From an uncultured Gilliamella sp. (lineage in GTDB: Bacteria > Pseudomonadota > Gammaproteobacteria > Enterobacterales > Orbaceae): a DNA stretch of 49,092 bases. The stretch is taken from assembly GCA_945276085.1 (NCBI GenBank), contig CALYPO010000004.1, positions 1 through 49,092 on the forward strand, in the 5' to 3' direction. This document shows, in pieces, positions 36,651 to 46,813 of the stretch. A program made the translations under genes and the position numbers. The notes beneath the pieces are model-generated. The model made no database searches. It saw only the letters and a list, made by a program, of their open reading frames with translations, and was not told the DNA's origin. Position 1 is the first letter of the stretch; the number at the start of each line of letters is the position of its first letter.

Positions 36651-37445
36651 ATGAATGATAGCTCACCAGAATCGGTTGCTTCGGTTTTAAAAGTTTTCGG
36701 AATTTTAGAAGCTTTATCCGAATCTAAAGACATTGCTATATCAGAATTATCGCAAAAAGTAATGATGCCCAAAAGCACAGCCTATCGTTTTTTACAAACC
36801 ATGAAATCATTAGGTTATGTTAATCAAGAAGAAGATTCAGATAAATATTCTCTTAATTTAAAATTACTTGATTTAGGCAACCGTGTACTTTATCACCAAA
36901 ACTTTTTAGCTATTGCTGATTTAGAAATGAGAAAGCTAAGGGATAAAACTAAAGAAACGATCCATTTAGCCGTTCGTGAAGGTGACCAAATTATTTATAT
37001 TAATAAAGTGGCATCTGAACAGTATAGTCTTTGTTTAACCTCTAAAATTGGTAATCAAGCAACTGTACATGCCAGTGGATTAGGTAAGGTTTTATTGGCT
37101 TGGTTAGATGATGAAAGCAAAAAAAGTTTAGTAAACGGCATTAATTTTGTTCAATACACACCTAAAACAATCACTAATAAAGAGGCATTTTTTGCTGAAC
37201 TTGATGAAGTTAAACGTTTAGGTTATGGCAAAGATGATGAAGAATCAGAGCTTGGTTTACGTTGTTTTGCTGTGCCAATTTATAATCGTTTAGGTAATAT
37301 TATTGCAGCCTTAAGTTTATCAACCTCTATCTTTAGATGTAATACAGCAGAAGATGAAGCTAAACTTGTCGGTGAAATTAGCCAAGCTGCCGCTAAAATA
37401 TCTGAACTAATTGGTTATAATAAGCAATCAAAATTATCAGATTAA
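36651..37445 (+). CDS. kdgR: IclR-family transcriptional repressor KdgR
   Basis: KdgR is the repressor of pectin catabolism, released by 2-keto-3-deoxygluconate. The protein has an N-terminal winged helix (VLKVFGILEALSESKDIAISELSQKVMMPKSTAYRFLQTM) and a C-terminal IclR effector domain (HASGLGKVLLAWL, DDEESELGLRCFAVPI). Of two in-frame starts, GTG 36642 is only 2 nt from AAGGAG, so I take ATG 36651 (11 nt), giving 264 residues. It sits at the end of the island whose control regions carry KdgR-like boxes. Confidence 0.92.
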   Translation: MNDSSPESVASVLKVFGILEALSESKDIAISELSQKVMMPKSTAYRFLQTMKSLGYVNQEEDSDKYSLNLKLLDLGNRVLYHQNFLAIADLEMRKLRDKTKETIHLAVREGDQIIYINKVASEQYSLCLTSKIGNQATVHASGLGKVLLAWLDDESKKSLVNGINFVQYTPKTITNKEAFFAELDEVKRLGYGKDDEESELGLRCFAVPIYNRLGNIIAALSLSTSIFRCNTAEDEAKLVGEISQAAAKISELIGYNKQSKLSD

Positions 37446-37451
37446 AGGTTA

Positions 37452-38558
37452 TTATTGATAAATAACTCCTAAGCTTACCGCTTGGTTTGCTCCAGTTACT
37501 TCTGGAATATTAGATGGAATATTATTCATCCTACAATATGCAAGCCAAGCGAAAGCAATCGCTTCCATATCGTCACTGCTTACCCCTTTCACATCTGTGG
37601 TCAAAACTTCCCATTTTGGTAATAATGCTGACAATCGTTTCATAATCAGAGGATTTTTTGCTCCTCCGCCACAAACTAGCAATTGACAAGGTAAATGAGC
37701 ATTTATTGATAATTTATTAATCTCATGAGCAACAGTGGTAGCAGTAAATTCAACGAGTGTTGCTTGAATATCTTGAGCGTTTAGATTGAAGTTACTGAGT
37801 TTTTGGTTAAGCCAAGTTAAGTTAAATAATTCTCTACCAGTACTTTTTGGGGCTGGTAGTTGAAAATAATTTTCATCACATAACGTATTTAATAAACTTT
37901 GATCAACTTTTCCTAATTTAGCCCATAAGCCGTCTTTATCGTAGTTTTTCCCTAGATTTTTATTTATCCAACTATCAAGTAAAACATTGCCTGGCCCAGT
38001 GTCATAACCAATTACAGGTTGGCCTGGTATTAGAACGGAAATATTGCTAATACCACCAATATTTAAAACAACACAGTTAATTGACGGATTTAAGAATATC
38101 GCTTTGTGAAAAGCCGGAACTAATGGTGCTCCTTGGCCACCATAAGCCATATCTTTACGACGAAAATCAGCAATTGTTGTAATGCCTGTTTTAGCAGCAA
38201 TGATATTGGCATCACCAATTTGCATAGTAAAGGGATGTTGGCTATTAGGAGAATGATAAATAGTTTGCCCATGGCAACCAATGGCTTTAACTTGTTTTTT
38301 ATCAATATGATTTTGCTTTATAAACTGATCAATGCTTTTTGCGTAAAGCATACCAAGTTGGTGATCAAGCTCACCGAGCGCTTGTAATGTAGTTTGCTTA
38401 CTATTACAAAGCGTTAATAATTGGCTTTTAATTTCAGTTGGCATTGGGTAGCAATCACTAGCAATCGAAGTAATATTCCCATCAGTAATATCAACTAATG
38501 CAATATCAACACCATCCATACTGGTACCTGACATTACGCCAATGTATAAATTTTGCAT
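37452..38558 (-). CDS. anmK: Anhydro-N-acetylmuramic acid kinase AnmK
   Basis: AnmK phosphorylates and opens anhydro-MurNAc from peptidoglycan recycling to give MurNAc-6-phosphate. Start ATG 38558, with AAGGA 9 nt upstream, gives 368 residues, MQNLYIGVMSGTSMDGVD, which is the family N-terminus. Other signatures are GCHGQTIYHSP, FRRKDMAYGGQGAPLVPAFHKA and CGGGAKNPLIMKRL. Its SD lies in the 3' end of tsaC, 4 nt away, so the two are co-transcribed. It converges with kdgR with only a 6-nt gap and no terminator between. Confidence 0.96.
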   Translation of the reverse strand: MQNLYIGVMSGTSMDGVDIALVDITDGNITSIASDCYPMPTEIKSQLLTLCNSKQTTLQALGELDHQLGMLYAKSIDQFIKQNHIDKKQVKAIGCHGQTIYHSPNSQHPFTMQIGDANIIAAKTGITTIADFRRKDMAYGGQGAPLVPAFHKAIFLNPSINCVVLNIGGISNISVLIPGQPVIGYDTGPGNVLLDSWINKNLGKNYDKDGLWAKLGKVDQSLLNTLCDENYFQLPAPKSTGRELFNLTWLNQKLSNFNLNAQDIQATLVEFTATTVAHEINKLSINAHLPCQLLVCGGGAKNPLIMKRLSALLPKWEVLTTDVKGVSSDDMEAIAFAWLAYCRMNNIPSNIPEVTGANQAVSLGVIYQ

Positions 38559-38562
38559 AATA

Positions 38563-39126
38563 TTATCCTTGTCGAATGATAGTACCAGTTTGGACATCCC
38601 GGATGATTGATGGTTGTGAACGCTCACCGGTTTTACCATCTAAAATTGGAAAAAATTGACCAAATTGGTTTGCAACTTCTATTGCTGTTTTACAAGATTG
38701 ATGACCAGAAAGGTTGGCACTTGTCGAAACTAATGGCTTACCAAATAAATCACAAAGTTTACATACTAATGGATGATCAGTAACGCGAACGGCGATAGAA
38801 TGATATTTTCCGCTCAAAAAATTTGGTGTATTAATATTTTTCGGAAAAACCCAAGTATTAGGACCGGGCCAACTATCAATAGCCATCTGTTTTTGAACTT
38901 GAGTCAAAGCCGATTGATCAATATAAGGGATCAGTTGTTCATAGTGACTCGCAATTAAAATTAAACCTTTTTCAACTGAACGTTGTTTTAATTTTAACAA
39001 TTTAAAAACTGCTGATTCACAATCGGGATCACAACCTAAACCAAAAACAGCTTCAGTTGGATAAGCAACCACTTCACCTTTTTTTAATAATGAATTGATT
39101 TCTAAAAGACTTAATAAGTTTGCCAT
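38563..39126 (-). CDS. tsaC: Threonylcarbamoyl-AMP synthase TsaC
   Basis: TsaC (YrdC) makes threonylcarbamoyl-AMP for the t6A37 modification of tRNA, together with TsaD, TsaB and TsaE; tsaE lies at 39648. The protein has [36 protein letters not shown] and [13 protein letters not shown] as in E. coli. ATG 39126 gives 187 residues ([14 protein letters not shown]) and aligns best with relatives; an upstream TTG at 39147 has no SD. Confidence 0.95.
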   Translation of the reverse strand: MANLLSLLEINSLLKKGEVVAYPTEAVFGLGCDPDCESAVFKLLKLKQRSVEKGLILIASHYEQLIPYIDQSALTQVQKQMAIDSWPGPNTWVFPKNINTPNFLSGKYHSIAVRVTDHPLVCKLCDLFGKPLVSTSANLSGHQSCKTAIEVANQFGQFFPILDGKTGERSQPSIIRDVQTGTIIRQG

Positions 39127-39248
39127 TAAATTTTGTATGTTTACCAACTATTGTTAAAAATTATATTAAACTGAGGTAAGCCTATTTGCAAATTGAAGAT
39201 GGTAGCAGTGATATTAAGATAAATACTGGTTTAAGATAATTAGTCAAA

Positions 39249-39530
39249 TTACTCCCAATTCATTTGTGGGAAATAGTTAACAGTTAAATCAACAACCTGC
39301 TGCATACTGATTATTTTTACTCTTGGATCTATTAGTGAAGCTAAACTACGAGCATTAATATCATTATCAAGCACAAAACAATTTTGGGTATTTTGTAAAA
39401 TAGCCTTCAATATGGGATTATTTTGACAAGCTATAATTACGCCATTTTGCCAGAAAAGTACTGCATCTTGCGCTGAAATTAGCGTTGGATCAATTGTTGA
39501 TTGGTTATTTGTTGTGATGGTATGTAGCAT
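39249..39530 (-). CDS. tusB: Sulfurtransferase complex subunit TusB, separated from tusCD
   Basis: TusB forms the TusBCD complex that relays sulfur towards 2-thiouridine in tRNA. The 93-residue protein has the TusB frame: MLHTI at the start, DAVLFWQNGVI, VLDNDINARSL, and the ending DLTVNYFPQMNWE, close to LTVKHSSQMAW of E. coli. In E. coli it follows tusD and tusC; here the upstream neighbour is the divergent tsaE, so tusC and tusD must be elsewhere or absent. Confidence 0.88.
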   Translation of the reverse strand: MLHTITTNNQSTIDPTLISAQDAVLFWQNGVIIACQNNPILKAILQNTQNCFVLDNDINARSLASLIDPRVKIISMQQVVDLTVNYFPQMNWE

Positions 39531-39556
39531 TTGTTCCTTTTACCTTTAAATTACCC

Positions 39557-39586
39557 TTCAAAAACCCCGTTCCTCAACTTTTTTTG
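39557..39586 (-). repeat. 30-bp dispersed repeat, copy 2 (inverted)
   Basis: This is the perfect reverse complement, 30 of 30, of the sequence at 11109-11138. It lies in the divergent tusB/tsaE spacer. The 10-mer TAAATTAGAG follows at 39590-39599, in the same plus-strand direction as after copy 1. The two copies flank 28.4 kb that includes oriC. Confidence 0.85.
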
Positions 39587-39647
39587 ATATAAATTAGAGT
39601 TAATTTTACTTGGTACATCTTTATTAGTATATAATAAGGACTATTTA

Positions 39648-40133
39648 TTGAGCAAAGAATTCGTCATGAAACCTATTATTTTAGCCAATGAACAAGAAAC
39701 AATTTTGTTTGGTCAACAATTGGCTGAGCAGTGTTTAAAATATTTGTCTAATCATGATAGTGCAATTGTTATCTATCTGATAGGCGATCTTGGTGCTGGT
39801 AAAACAACGTTTAGCCGTGGCTTTTTGCAGCAGCTCGGACATGTCGGAAATGTTAAAAGTCCGACTTATACTCTTGTTGAACCTTATCAATTTGATATGT
39901 TTTCAGTATATCACTTTGACTTATATCGATTAGCTGATCCAGAAGAGTTAGAGTTTATGGGGATTCGTGAATATTTTTCATCGAAATCAATTTGTTTAAT
40001 TGAGTGGCCTATGCAGGCTGAAGGTATTTTACCTCCTGCTGATATTGAAATTCATTTGGCTTATTTGGCGCTTGAACGCACAGTTTGTTTGCAAGCAAAC
40101 AGTGAAAAAGGGCAAGCTATTATTAACCAATAA
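39648..40133 (+). CDS. tsaE: tRNA threonylcarbamoyladenosine biosynthesis ATPase TsaE
   Basis: TsaE (YjeE) is the P-loop ATPase that resets the TsaBD complex in t6A synthesis. The frame has Walker [16 protein letters not shown], then [12 protein letters not shown] and [19 protein letters not shown] as in E. coli. TTG 39648 has AAGGA 7 nt upstream and gives 161 residues; ATG 39666 would give 155 but has no such SD, so I prefer TTG. It opens the tsaE-amiB-mutL-miaA-hfq-hflX run. Confidence 0.95.
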   Translation: MSKEFVMKPIILANEQETILFGQQLAEQCLKYLSNHDSAIVIYLIGDLGAGKTTFSRGFLQQLGHVGNVKSPTYTLVEPYQFDMFSVYHFDLYRLADPEELEFMGIREYFSSKSICLIEWPMQAEGILPPADIEIHLAYLALERTVCLQANSEKGQAIINQ

Positions 40134-40147
40134 AATTAGCGAAAAAA

Positions 40148-40915
40148 ATGAAAAAAATACTCACTTTTTTTATATTATTACTGCTTTGTGGCTCAGTTTA
40201 TGCTTCACAAGTTATCATTGCTGTTGATGCTGGTCATGGTGGTAAGGATTCTGGTGCCGTTGGTAAAAATAAGTTATACGAAAAAAATGTCACCATTTCG
40301 ATAGCAAAAAAATTAACTAATTTATTGAATAAAGATCCTAACTTCAAAGGCGTATTAACACGTAGCACGGACAATTTTATTTCTGTACCTCAACGTTCTG
40401 ATATTGCCCGTAAAAGTAAAGCAAACTTATTAATTTCTATCCATGCAGATGCCGCACCTAATCGTAGCGCGTCTGGTGCATCAGTTTGGGTATTATCTAC
40501 TAAACGCGCGGATACAGAATTGGGGCGCTGGCTTGAACAAGATGAAAAACAATCGCAATTATTAGGTGGTGCAGGTGACGCATTAAGTGATGATCATGAC
40601 CAAAATTTAAGCCAAGCAGTATTAGATTTACAGTTTTCATATTCACAGCAGGTTGGCTATGAATTAGCCACTCAGGTTTTAAAAGAGATGAAAGGTGTTA
40701 TTAAATTGCATAAGAATAGGCCTGAACATGCAAGTTTAGGTGTATTGCGTTCACCTGATATCCCTTCAATATTAATTGAAGTTGGATTTATTACTAACGA
40801 AACTGAAGAAAGTTTGTTAGCAAGTAATGCCCACCAAGATAAAATTGCTAAATTGATTTATCAAGGTATAAAAAATTATGTCAAACAGAACCCTAAATTT
40901 GGAAAACAGCATTAA
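40148..40915 (+). CDS. N-acetylmuramoyl-L-alanine amidase at the amiB locus, no AMIN domain
   Basis: This periplasmic zinc amidase cleaves peptidoglycan stem peptides at septa. The 255 residues comprise only a signal peptide ([19 protein letters not shown]) and an Amidase_3 domain beginning at once with [18 protein letters not shown]; further ligands lie in LYEKNVT and SIHADA. E. coli AmiB at this locus has about 445 residues with an AMIN domain and LysM repeats. This protein thus resembles AmiA in architecture but sits in the amiB position between tsaE and mutL. Its stop overlaps the mutL start by one base. Confidence 0.92.
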   Translation: MKKILTFFILLLLCGSVYASQVIIAVDAGHGGKDSGAVGKNKLYEKNVTISIAKKLTNLLNKDPNFKGVLTRSTDNFISVPQRSDIARKSKANLLISIHADAAPNRSASGASVWVLSTKRADTELGRWLEQDEKQSQLLGGAGDALSDDHDQNLSQAVLDLQFSYSQQVGYELATQVLKEMKGVIKLHKNRPEHASLGVLRSPDIPSILIEVGFITNETEESLLASNAHQDKIAKLIYQGIKNYVKQNPKFGKQH

Positions 40916-42768
40916 TGGCTATTCATATATTATCTCCTCAATTAGCTAACCAAATCGCTGCTGGTGAAGTGGTTGAACGACCAGTATCGGTGATCAAAGA
41001 GTTAGTTGAAAACAGCATTGACGCTGGTAGTACTCAAATTGATATTGATGTTGAACAAGGTGGCAGTAAATTAATTCGTATTCGTGATAATGGTAATGGT
41101 ATTGCTAAAGATGAATTGGCATTAGCTTTAGCTCGCCATGCAACCAGCAAAATTAATACGTTGGATGATTTAGATACCATAATGAGTTTGGGGTTTCGTG
41201 GTGAAGCGCTGGCAAGTATCAGTTCTGTTGCTCGGTTAACCTTAACTTCACGCACAGCCGATCAGTCTGAGGCATGGCAAGTTTATGCTGAAGGTCGTGA
41301 AATGAAACCAACAATTAAACCGGCTGCACATCCTGTTGGAACGACGGTTGAAGTTCTTGATCTGTTTTACAATACGCCTGCTAGACGTCGCTTTCTTAAA
41401 ACTGATAAAACAGAATTTATGCATATTGAGGAGTTTGTTCGTCGAATTGCACTTGCTAGACCTGATATTACTTTTAATTTGCAGCACAATGGGAAACTCG
41501 TCAAACAGTATCGAGAATCACTTCTTGAAAAACGTGTTGAATTAGTTTGTGGACGTACATTTGTTCAAAAAGCGATAAAATTAGATTGGCAACATAATGA
41601 TTTATTCATCCAAGGATGGGTAAGTAGCAGTGAAGTGAGTGAGTTGCAATATTTTTATGTTAATGGGCGGGTAATAAAAGATAAATTAATTAATCATGCT
41701 TTGCGTCAAGCTTATAGTAGCCGGACTAATGAACAACAGAGTTATGTCATTTTTTTACAGATCGACCCTAAACAAATTGATGTGAATGTTCACCCAGCTA
41801 AGCATGAAGTGCGTTTTCATGAAGCAAGATTGGTGCATGACTTTGTTTATCAAGCTATTGTCATGGCGCTTGAGTCAAACCAACAACTTGCCAATGACGA
41901 AAATGTGCTAATGATGCCGAATCGGCAAGCAGCTGGTGAGAATATTTTTAATAATAAAACTGAGAATAAAACTTATTCACCAACTAGCGCATTACCTAAA
42001 AAAGCTATTAATCATGTTAAAGAAAATAGACTATATGGGCAATTGGTTGATACTAAGTTAAAAGGAGCAATAGAAAAAACGCTCTTAAAATCTTTTGAAT
42101 TATCGGATGATGATAGTTCTATAACTGCACCACAACAAGCGGTTATTGAGGGATTGTTTCCTAAACGAAATGTACCTTTGCAATCACTACATCAGCAAAT
42201 TGATAGATCTTCACTAGTACAATTTGGTAAAGTATTAACGGTTATTCAACCAGATATAGCCTTAATTGAAAAATCAGAAGATAATCAACAAAAGTTCATG
42301 TTAATGAAGTTGTCGGTTGCTCAACAGAAAGTAAATTCAGTTAAATTATTATCTAACGAGTCAGAAAGATTACTCATTCCATTGACAATTTTAATTAATA
42401 AGAAAGAACAAAAAGTATTAAATGATTATCAAGAACAATTGAAGTTTTTAGGCTTTGATTTTTATATTGATAAAGCAAAATTGCATTTGCATAATGTGCC
42501 AAAAATGTTAAGAACTACAAATTGGCAAAAATTATTACCAACTTTAATTTCGTTTCTTTTATCATCCGGTAAGGATGTGCTCGATCCAACGCAAATTATA
42601 GCTTGGTTGGTTGAAAATTGTGGAGATGATTCTGTTGAAAATTGGAATGTAACTAAAGCTATCGAGTTATTAGTACAATTAGAACAGATAGATATTAATT
42701 TATTACAACAAGATAGCTTTTTATATCCGATTGATCTTCAATCTTTTTCACAATCAATTTTATCATGA
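40915..42768 (+). CDS. mutL: DNA mismatch repair protein MutL
   Basis: MutL is the GHKL ATPase that couples MutS mismatch recognition to MutH and UvrD. The 617-residue protein has the ATP-binding motifs [24 protein letters not shown] and [10 protein letters not shown] in the first 105 residues, then [12 protein letters not shown] near 300. The C-terminal part is a dimerisation domain without the endonuclease motif DQHAxxE, as in Dam/MutH bacteria; this agrees with the GATC-rich oriC. It overlaps miaA by 4 nt (ATGA). Confidence 0.97.
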   Translation: MAIHILSPQLANQIAAGEVVERPVSVIKELVENSIDAGSTQIDIDVEQGGSKLIRIRDNGNGIAKDELALALARHATSKINTLDDLDTIMSLGFRGEALASISSVARLTLTSRTADQSEAWQVYAEGREMKPTIKPAAHPVGTTVEVLDLFYNTPARRRFLKTDKTEFMHIEEFVRRIALARPDITFNLQHNGKLVKQYRESLLEKRVELVCGRTFVQKAIKLDWQHNDLFIQGWVSSSEVSELQYFYVNGRVIKDKLINHALRQAYSSRTNEQQSYVIFLQIDPKQIDVNVHPAKHEVRFHEARLVHDFVYQAIVMALESNQQLANDENVLMMPNRQAAGENIFNNKTENKTYSPTSALPKKAINHVKENRLYGQLVDTKLKGAIEKTLLKSFELSDDDSSITAPQQAVIEGLFPKRNVPLQSLHQQIDRSSLVQFGKVLTVIQPDIALIEKSEDNQQKFMLMKLSVAQQKVNSVKLLSNESERLLIPLTILINKKEQKVLNDYQEQLKFLGFDFYIDKAKLHLHNVPKMLRTTNWQKLLPTLISFLLSSGKDVLDPTQIIAWLVENCGDDSVENWNVTKAIELLVQLEQIDINLLQQDSFLYPIDLQSFSQSILS

Positions 42769-43676
42769 ATAAACCAAAAATTATTTCGTTAATGGGGCCA
42801 ACCGCATCGGGTAAAACTGCTTATGCCATGGCGCTTTACGACAAGTATCCTATAGATATTATTAGTGTTGATTCCGCACTTATTTATCGAGGTATGGATA
42901 TTGGCAGTGCAAAACCAACTAAAGAAGAACAACTTAAATATCCACATAAACTTATTGATATTTGTGACCCTGCAGAAAGTTATTCTGCTGCTAACTTTAG
43001 GCATGATGCGATTGTAGAAATTGAAAAATCATTAAGTAATGGCCGAACGCCATTATTAGTTGGTGGAACAATGTTGTATTTTAAGGCGTTAATTGAAGGA
43101 CTTTCTCCTCTTCCTGCGGCAAATAGTGATATTCGCGATCAAATTGAGGAAAAAGCAAATCGATTAGGTTGGCAAGCGATTCATGAGGAGTTAAAAAAAG
43201 TTGATCCTGTATCAGCTCAGCGAATCCATCCCAATGATCCACAACGCCTTAATCGAGCATTAGAGGTTTATCTTATTACTGGTAAAAGTTTAACTGAATT
43301 AACTAAAGAAAGTGGTGATGCATTACCTTATGATATTATGCAATTAGCTATCATGCCGGAAGATAGAGCAGAATTACATCAACGAATTGAACAACGCTTT
43401 TTACAAATGCTAGATCAAGGCTTTGAAGATGAAGTAAAAAAACTTATGCAGCGCCCCGATCTTCATTTAAATCTACCTTCTATACGTTGCGTAGGGTATC
43501 GTCAAATGTGGGAATATTTAAATGGCGATACTAGTTATGATGAAATGGTTTTTAAAGGAATTTGTGCTACTCGCCAATTAGCAAAAAGGCAAATTACATG
43601 GCTTAGAGGTTGGAAACAATCGATAACATGGTTAAATAATGATAATATAGATTCAGTTCTTAATCAGATTTTTTAA
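42765..43676 (+). CDS. miaA: tRNA dimethylallyltransferase MiaA
   Basis: MiaA adds the isopentenyl group to A37 of tRNAs, the substrate for MiaB (encoded at 16605). The 303 residues include P-loop GPTASGKT (about 11-18), [31 protein letters not shown] and [11 protein letters not shown]. It is translationally coupled to mutL by an ATGA overlap, as in the mutL-miaA-hfq superoperon. Confidence 0.97.
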   Translation: MNKPKIISLMGPTASGKTAYAMALYDKYPIDIISVDSALIYRGMDIGSAKPTKEEQLKYPHKLIDICDPAESYSAANFRHDAIVEIEKSLSNGRTPLLVGGTMLYFKALIEGLSPLPAANSDIRDQIEEKANRLGWQAIHEELKKVDPVSAQRIHPNDPQRLNRALEVYLITGKSLTELTKESGDALPYDIMQLAIMPEDRAELHQRIEQRFLQMLDQGFEDEVKKLMQRPDLHLNLPSIRCVGYRQMWEYLNGDTSYDEMVFKGICATRQLAKRQITWLRGWKQSITWLNNDNIDSVLNQIF

Positions 43677-43987
43677 GTTACAAATAGTAGTAATAGTTTT
43701 TGGTATTTTTTCTATTGGTTATTATAATACGCTAAATTTTTTCATTTCTTAAAAAAATTTCTACTTTTCTTAACGATTAAGGTTACTTGTTTGTATAAAT
43801 TTCGTTAATTTATTAAATTTTTAGTTATTTGTGCATAAATTACTGTTGATTAGTTTAAGAGCTGAGTTTTTTATGTTATTTTGGTAAATACTACATAAGT
43901 ATTTTATATTGCGATCAATTAAATTATTATGTTGATTGTAAACTTATTTTATCTTTATATTTTTATTTCATCTTAAAGGATAAACTC
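43677..43987 (+). promoter_or_regulatory. miaA-hfq spacer, probable hfq promoter region
   Basis: A 311-nt, extremely AT-rich gap with no credible gene. In E. coli hfq has its own promoters between miaA and hfq. A TTGATT about 17 nt before TTATAT, near 43932-43960, could be a sigma-70 promoter, but in such AT-rich sequence this is weak. No stem-loop with a T-run is apparent after miaA. Confidence 0.4.
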
Positions 43988-44233
43988 ATGTCAAAAGGGC
44001 AGTCATTACAAGATCCTTATTTAAATTTGCTTCGTCGCGAGCATATTCCTGTATCTATTTATTTAGTTAACGGTATTAAATTACAAGGACAAATTGAATC
44101 ATTTGATCAGTTTGTTATTTTATTAAAAAATACTGTTAGCCAAATGGTATATAAGCACGCTATCTCAACTGTGGTACCATCAAGACCAATTTCTGGATTG
44201 ATATCACAACCTGAAGAGGACAGCGAAAGCTAA
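43988..44233 (+). CDS. hfq: RNA chaperone Hfq
   Basis: Hfq is the hexameric Sm-like protein that pairs small RNAs with mRNAs. Sm1 and Sm2 motifs are intact: [41 protein letters not shown] and [13 protein letters not shown]. The protein has 81 residues; the C-terminal tail after the core is only about 15 residues and acidic (EEDSES), shorter than in E. coli (102). AAAGGA lies 8 nt before ATG 43988. Confidence 0.97.
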   Translation: MSKGQSLQDPYLNLLRREHIPVSIYLVNGIKLQGQIESFDQFVILLKNTVSQMVYKHAISTVVPSRPISGLISQPEEDSES

Positions 44234-44254
44234 TTAGTTGGGTGGAGAATGTGA

Positions 44255-45550
44255 TTGTTTGAGCGATATAAAGGTGGTGAATCTGCCTTATTAGTCCATG
44301 TATTCTTCCCTCAAGAAAGCGATATCGAGGATTTAAAAGAGTTTGAAGTGCTTGTTTCTTCTGCTCAAATTGAAATTCTCGATATTGTGACAACCTCAAA
44401 AAAGTCCCCACAAGCTAAATATTTTATTGGTGAAGGAAAAGCATTAGAAATCGCCGATAAAGTAAAAGAACTAAATGCTTCAGTCATTTTAGTTAATCAT
44501 ACTTTAACACCGACCCAAGAACGCAATCTTGAGCAATTATGTGAATGTCGCGTAGTAGATAGAACTGGATTAATTCTCGATATTTTTGCTCAGCGCGCTA
44601 GAACACATGAAGGTAAATTACAAGTTGAATTAGCACAATTACAATATTTATCTACTCGATTAGTTCGTGGTTGGACTCATTTAGAACGCCAAAAAGGTGG
44701 AATTGGCCTTCGTGGACCAGGTGAAACTCAGTTAGAAACTGATAGAAGATTAATTCGCCATCGTATTCAATTAATTTTATCAAGACTTGCTAAAGTTGAA
44801 AAACAGCGCAATCAAAATCGTCAATCTAGAAGTAAAGCAGATTTATCAACGGTATCATTAGTTGGTTATACAAATGCTGGTAAATCGACTCTCTTTAATG
44901 CATTAACTAATGCTGAAGTTTATGCTGCCGATCAATTGTTTGCAACGCTAGATCCGACTTTAAGACGCATTAATGTTGAAGATGTTGGAGAGGTTGTTTT
45001 AGCTGATACAGTCGGATTTATACGTCATTTACCACATGATCTTATTGCTGCTTTTAAAGCAACTTTATTAGAAACACAGGAAGCATCACTACTATTACAT
45101 GTTGTTGATGCAGCTGATCCTAATATATTAGATAATATTCATGCCGTTGATGAGGTATTACTGGAAATTGATGCACATGATATTCCTACTTTGTTAGTGA
45201 TGAATAAAATTGATTTAATAGAAGGTAAGGAACCGAGTATTGATCGGGACGAAAATGGTGTACCAATTCGCGTTTGGATTTCAGCTCAAAATAGTTTAGG
45301 ATTAGATCTTTTATTTACCGCATTAAAAGAGAGGCTCTCTGGGCAAATTCAAGTTTGCCAATTAAACTTACCTCCTTATTTAGCTAAACTTAGAAGTCGG
45401 CTATATAAATTAAATGCAGTGGAGAATGAAGTCATTGAAGATGATGGGAGTTTTCACCTAAATATAAGAATACCTTTAATTGAATGGAATCGCCTCTGTA
45501 AACAAGAGCCAGATCTGTTATACTTAATCAATACGCAAAATAACAACTAA
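44255..45550 (+). CDS. hflX: Ribosome-associated GTPase HflX
   Basis: HflX is a GTPase that splits stalled or heat-damaged ribosomes. The start is TTG 44255, with GGAG about 8 nt upstream, giving 431 residues beginning [16 protein letters not shown], which aligns with E. coli HflX from residue 1. Signatures are [19 protein letters not shown]1 [10 protein letters not shown]3 [11 protein letters not shown] and G4 NKID. It lies 21 nt after hfq, as in E. coli. Confidence 0.96.
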   Translation: MFERYKGGESALLVHVFFPQESDIEDLKEFEVLVSSAQIEILDIVTTSKKSPQAKYFIGEGKALEIADKVKELNASVILVNHTLTPTQERNLEQLCECRVVDRTGLILDIFAQRARTHEGKLQVELAQLQYLSTRLVRGWTHLERQKGGIGLRGPGETQLETDRRLIRHRIQLILSRLAKVEKQRNQNRQSRSKADLSTVSLVGYTNAGKSTLFNALTNAEVYAADQLFATLDPTLRRINVEDVGEVVLADTVGFIRHLPHDLIAAFKATLLETQEASLLLHVVDAADPNILDNIHAVDEVLLEIDAHDIPTLLVMNKIDLIEGKEPSIDRDENGVPIRVWISAQNSLGLDLLFTALKERLSGQIQVCQLNLPPYLAKLRSRLYKLNAVENEVIEDDGSFHLNIRIPLIEWNRLCKQEPDLLYLINTQNNN

Positions 45551-45573
45551 TTGTTAAATGGAGCATATAAAAT

Positions 45574-46803
45574 ATGGCGTGGAATCAGCCCGGCAATAAC
45601 GGACAAGATAACGACCCATGGGGAAATAACAAAAAACCTTCCAATTCTTCGTCGGGAGGAATATTTGATCAAATTAAAGATCTCTTAAAAAAAGGTGGAT
45701 CAAGTAATAATCGAGGTTCCTCAGATATTAACTTGAGTTCTTCTAAAATTATTATGTCGATGATTTTAGTGCTTGCTTTGATTTGGGGGGTAAGTGGTTT
45801 TTATACCATCAACCAAAACCAACGAGGTGTAATAACTCGTTTTGGACAAGTTCAACCTGAAATTATCCAACCTGGTTTAAATTGGAATCCAGCATTTATT
45901 GATACAGTTTATAAAGTAGATACCCAAGGAACTTATAACTTTAATGTTCAGGGTGATATTATAACGACTAGTTATAACGGTGAAAATCTAGTCTTTGTTG
46001 AAATGAATGTTCAATATCGAATTAGTGATCCTATCAAATATTTATTTAATGTAACTAATGTTGAAGATAGCTTACGTCAAGCAGCAGATAGTGCGCTTAG
46101 AACATCTATCGGGAGCTCTAATATTGATGCAATTATTTCAGATGGACGCTCAGTTCTAGAGAACAGTACAAAAGAAGAACTCATCAATGTTATTTCTCAT
46201 TATGATATGGGTATTACTATTGTCGATCTTAACTTCCAAGTAGCGCGTCCTCCTGTCGAAGTGCAAGATGCTTATGCTGATGCTATTCGAGCTCAAAATG
46301 ATAGTGAGCGGGAAATAAAAAAAGCTGAAGCATATAAAGTGCAGTTAATTCAGCAAGCGGAAGGTCGTTCTGCCACTATTTTAGAAGATGCAAATGCTTA
46401 TAAAGTACAAGTTGAATTAGAAGCAGCTGGTGATGTTGCACGGTTTGAAAAATTATTACCACAATATAAAGCAGCGCCTGAAATTACTAAAGATCGTTTA
46501 TATATTGAAACAATGGAAAAAGTATTAACTAAAACCCAAAAAGTGATTGTTAATGATAAGAGTGGTAACTTATTGGTATTGCCGTTAGAAAAATTAATGA
46601 AAAATAAAATTGAACCTGAATCAGCAAACTTATCAAATTTAAGTAGTGATGGCAATAACAACCCGCCAGCAGCTTCAGAAACAGTTGATAGTACTTCTCA
46701 AAATAACAATGAAGCACAAAACGCTACAACTGATAACACTCATAACACTGCAACTCAAAATAATAGTTCTATTAATCGAAGTAACCGAGCTATGGGTCGA
46801 TAA
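45574..46803 (+). CDS. hflK: FtsH protease modulator subunit HflK
   Basis: HflK and HflC form a large SPFH/prohibitin-like cage around FtsH in the inner membrane. The 409 residues start MAWNQPGNNGQDNDPWG, followed by a Gly/Ser/Asn-rich cytoplasmic stretch, one transmembrane helix at about 60-80, and a periplasmic SPFH domain (NQNQRGVITRFGQ). The last 50 residues are Asn/Thr/Ser-rich low complexity. GGAG precedes the ATG by 10 nt. Confidence 0.96.
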   Translation: MAWNQPGNNGQDNDPWGNNKKPSNSSSGGIFDQIKDLLKKGGSSNNRGSSDINLSSSKIIMSMILVLALIWGVSGFYTINQNQRGVITRFGQVQPEIIQPGLNWNPAFIDTVYKVDTQGTYNFNVQGDIITTSYNGENLVFVEMNVQYRISDPIKYLFNVTNVEDSLRQAADSALRTSIGSSNIDAIISDGRSVLENSTKEELINVISHYDMGITIVDLNFQVARPPVEVQDAYADAIRAQNDSEREIKKAEAYKVQLIQQAEGRSATILEDANAYKVQVELEAAGDVARFEKLLPQYKAAPEITKDRLYIETMEKVLTKTQKVIVNDKSGNLLVLPLEKLMKNKIEPESANLSNLSSDGNNNPPAASETVDSTSQNNNEAQNATTDNTHNTATQNNSSINRSNRAMGR

Positions 46804-46813
46804 GGAGAGAAAA

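Noticed and set aside
37446-37451. Terminator between convergent kdgR and anmK
   Set aside because: Only 6 nt separate the stops and no stem-loop is visible; the transcripts probably overlap.
42128-42137. Pasteurellaceae-type DNA uptake sequence (ACAAGCGGT)
   Set aside because: A single clear occurrence, inside mutL; no enrichment seen by eye, so no support for an uptake system.
46646-46813. Long N-terminal extension of HflC reading inside hflK
   Set aside because: The extra 56 residues have no HflC similarity, while ATG 46814 has a strong AAGGAGA and opens the normal N-terminus.
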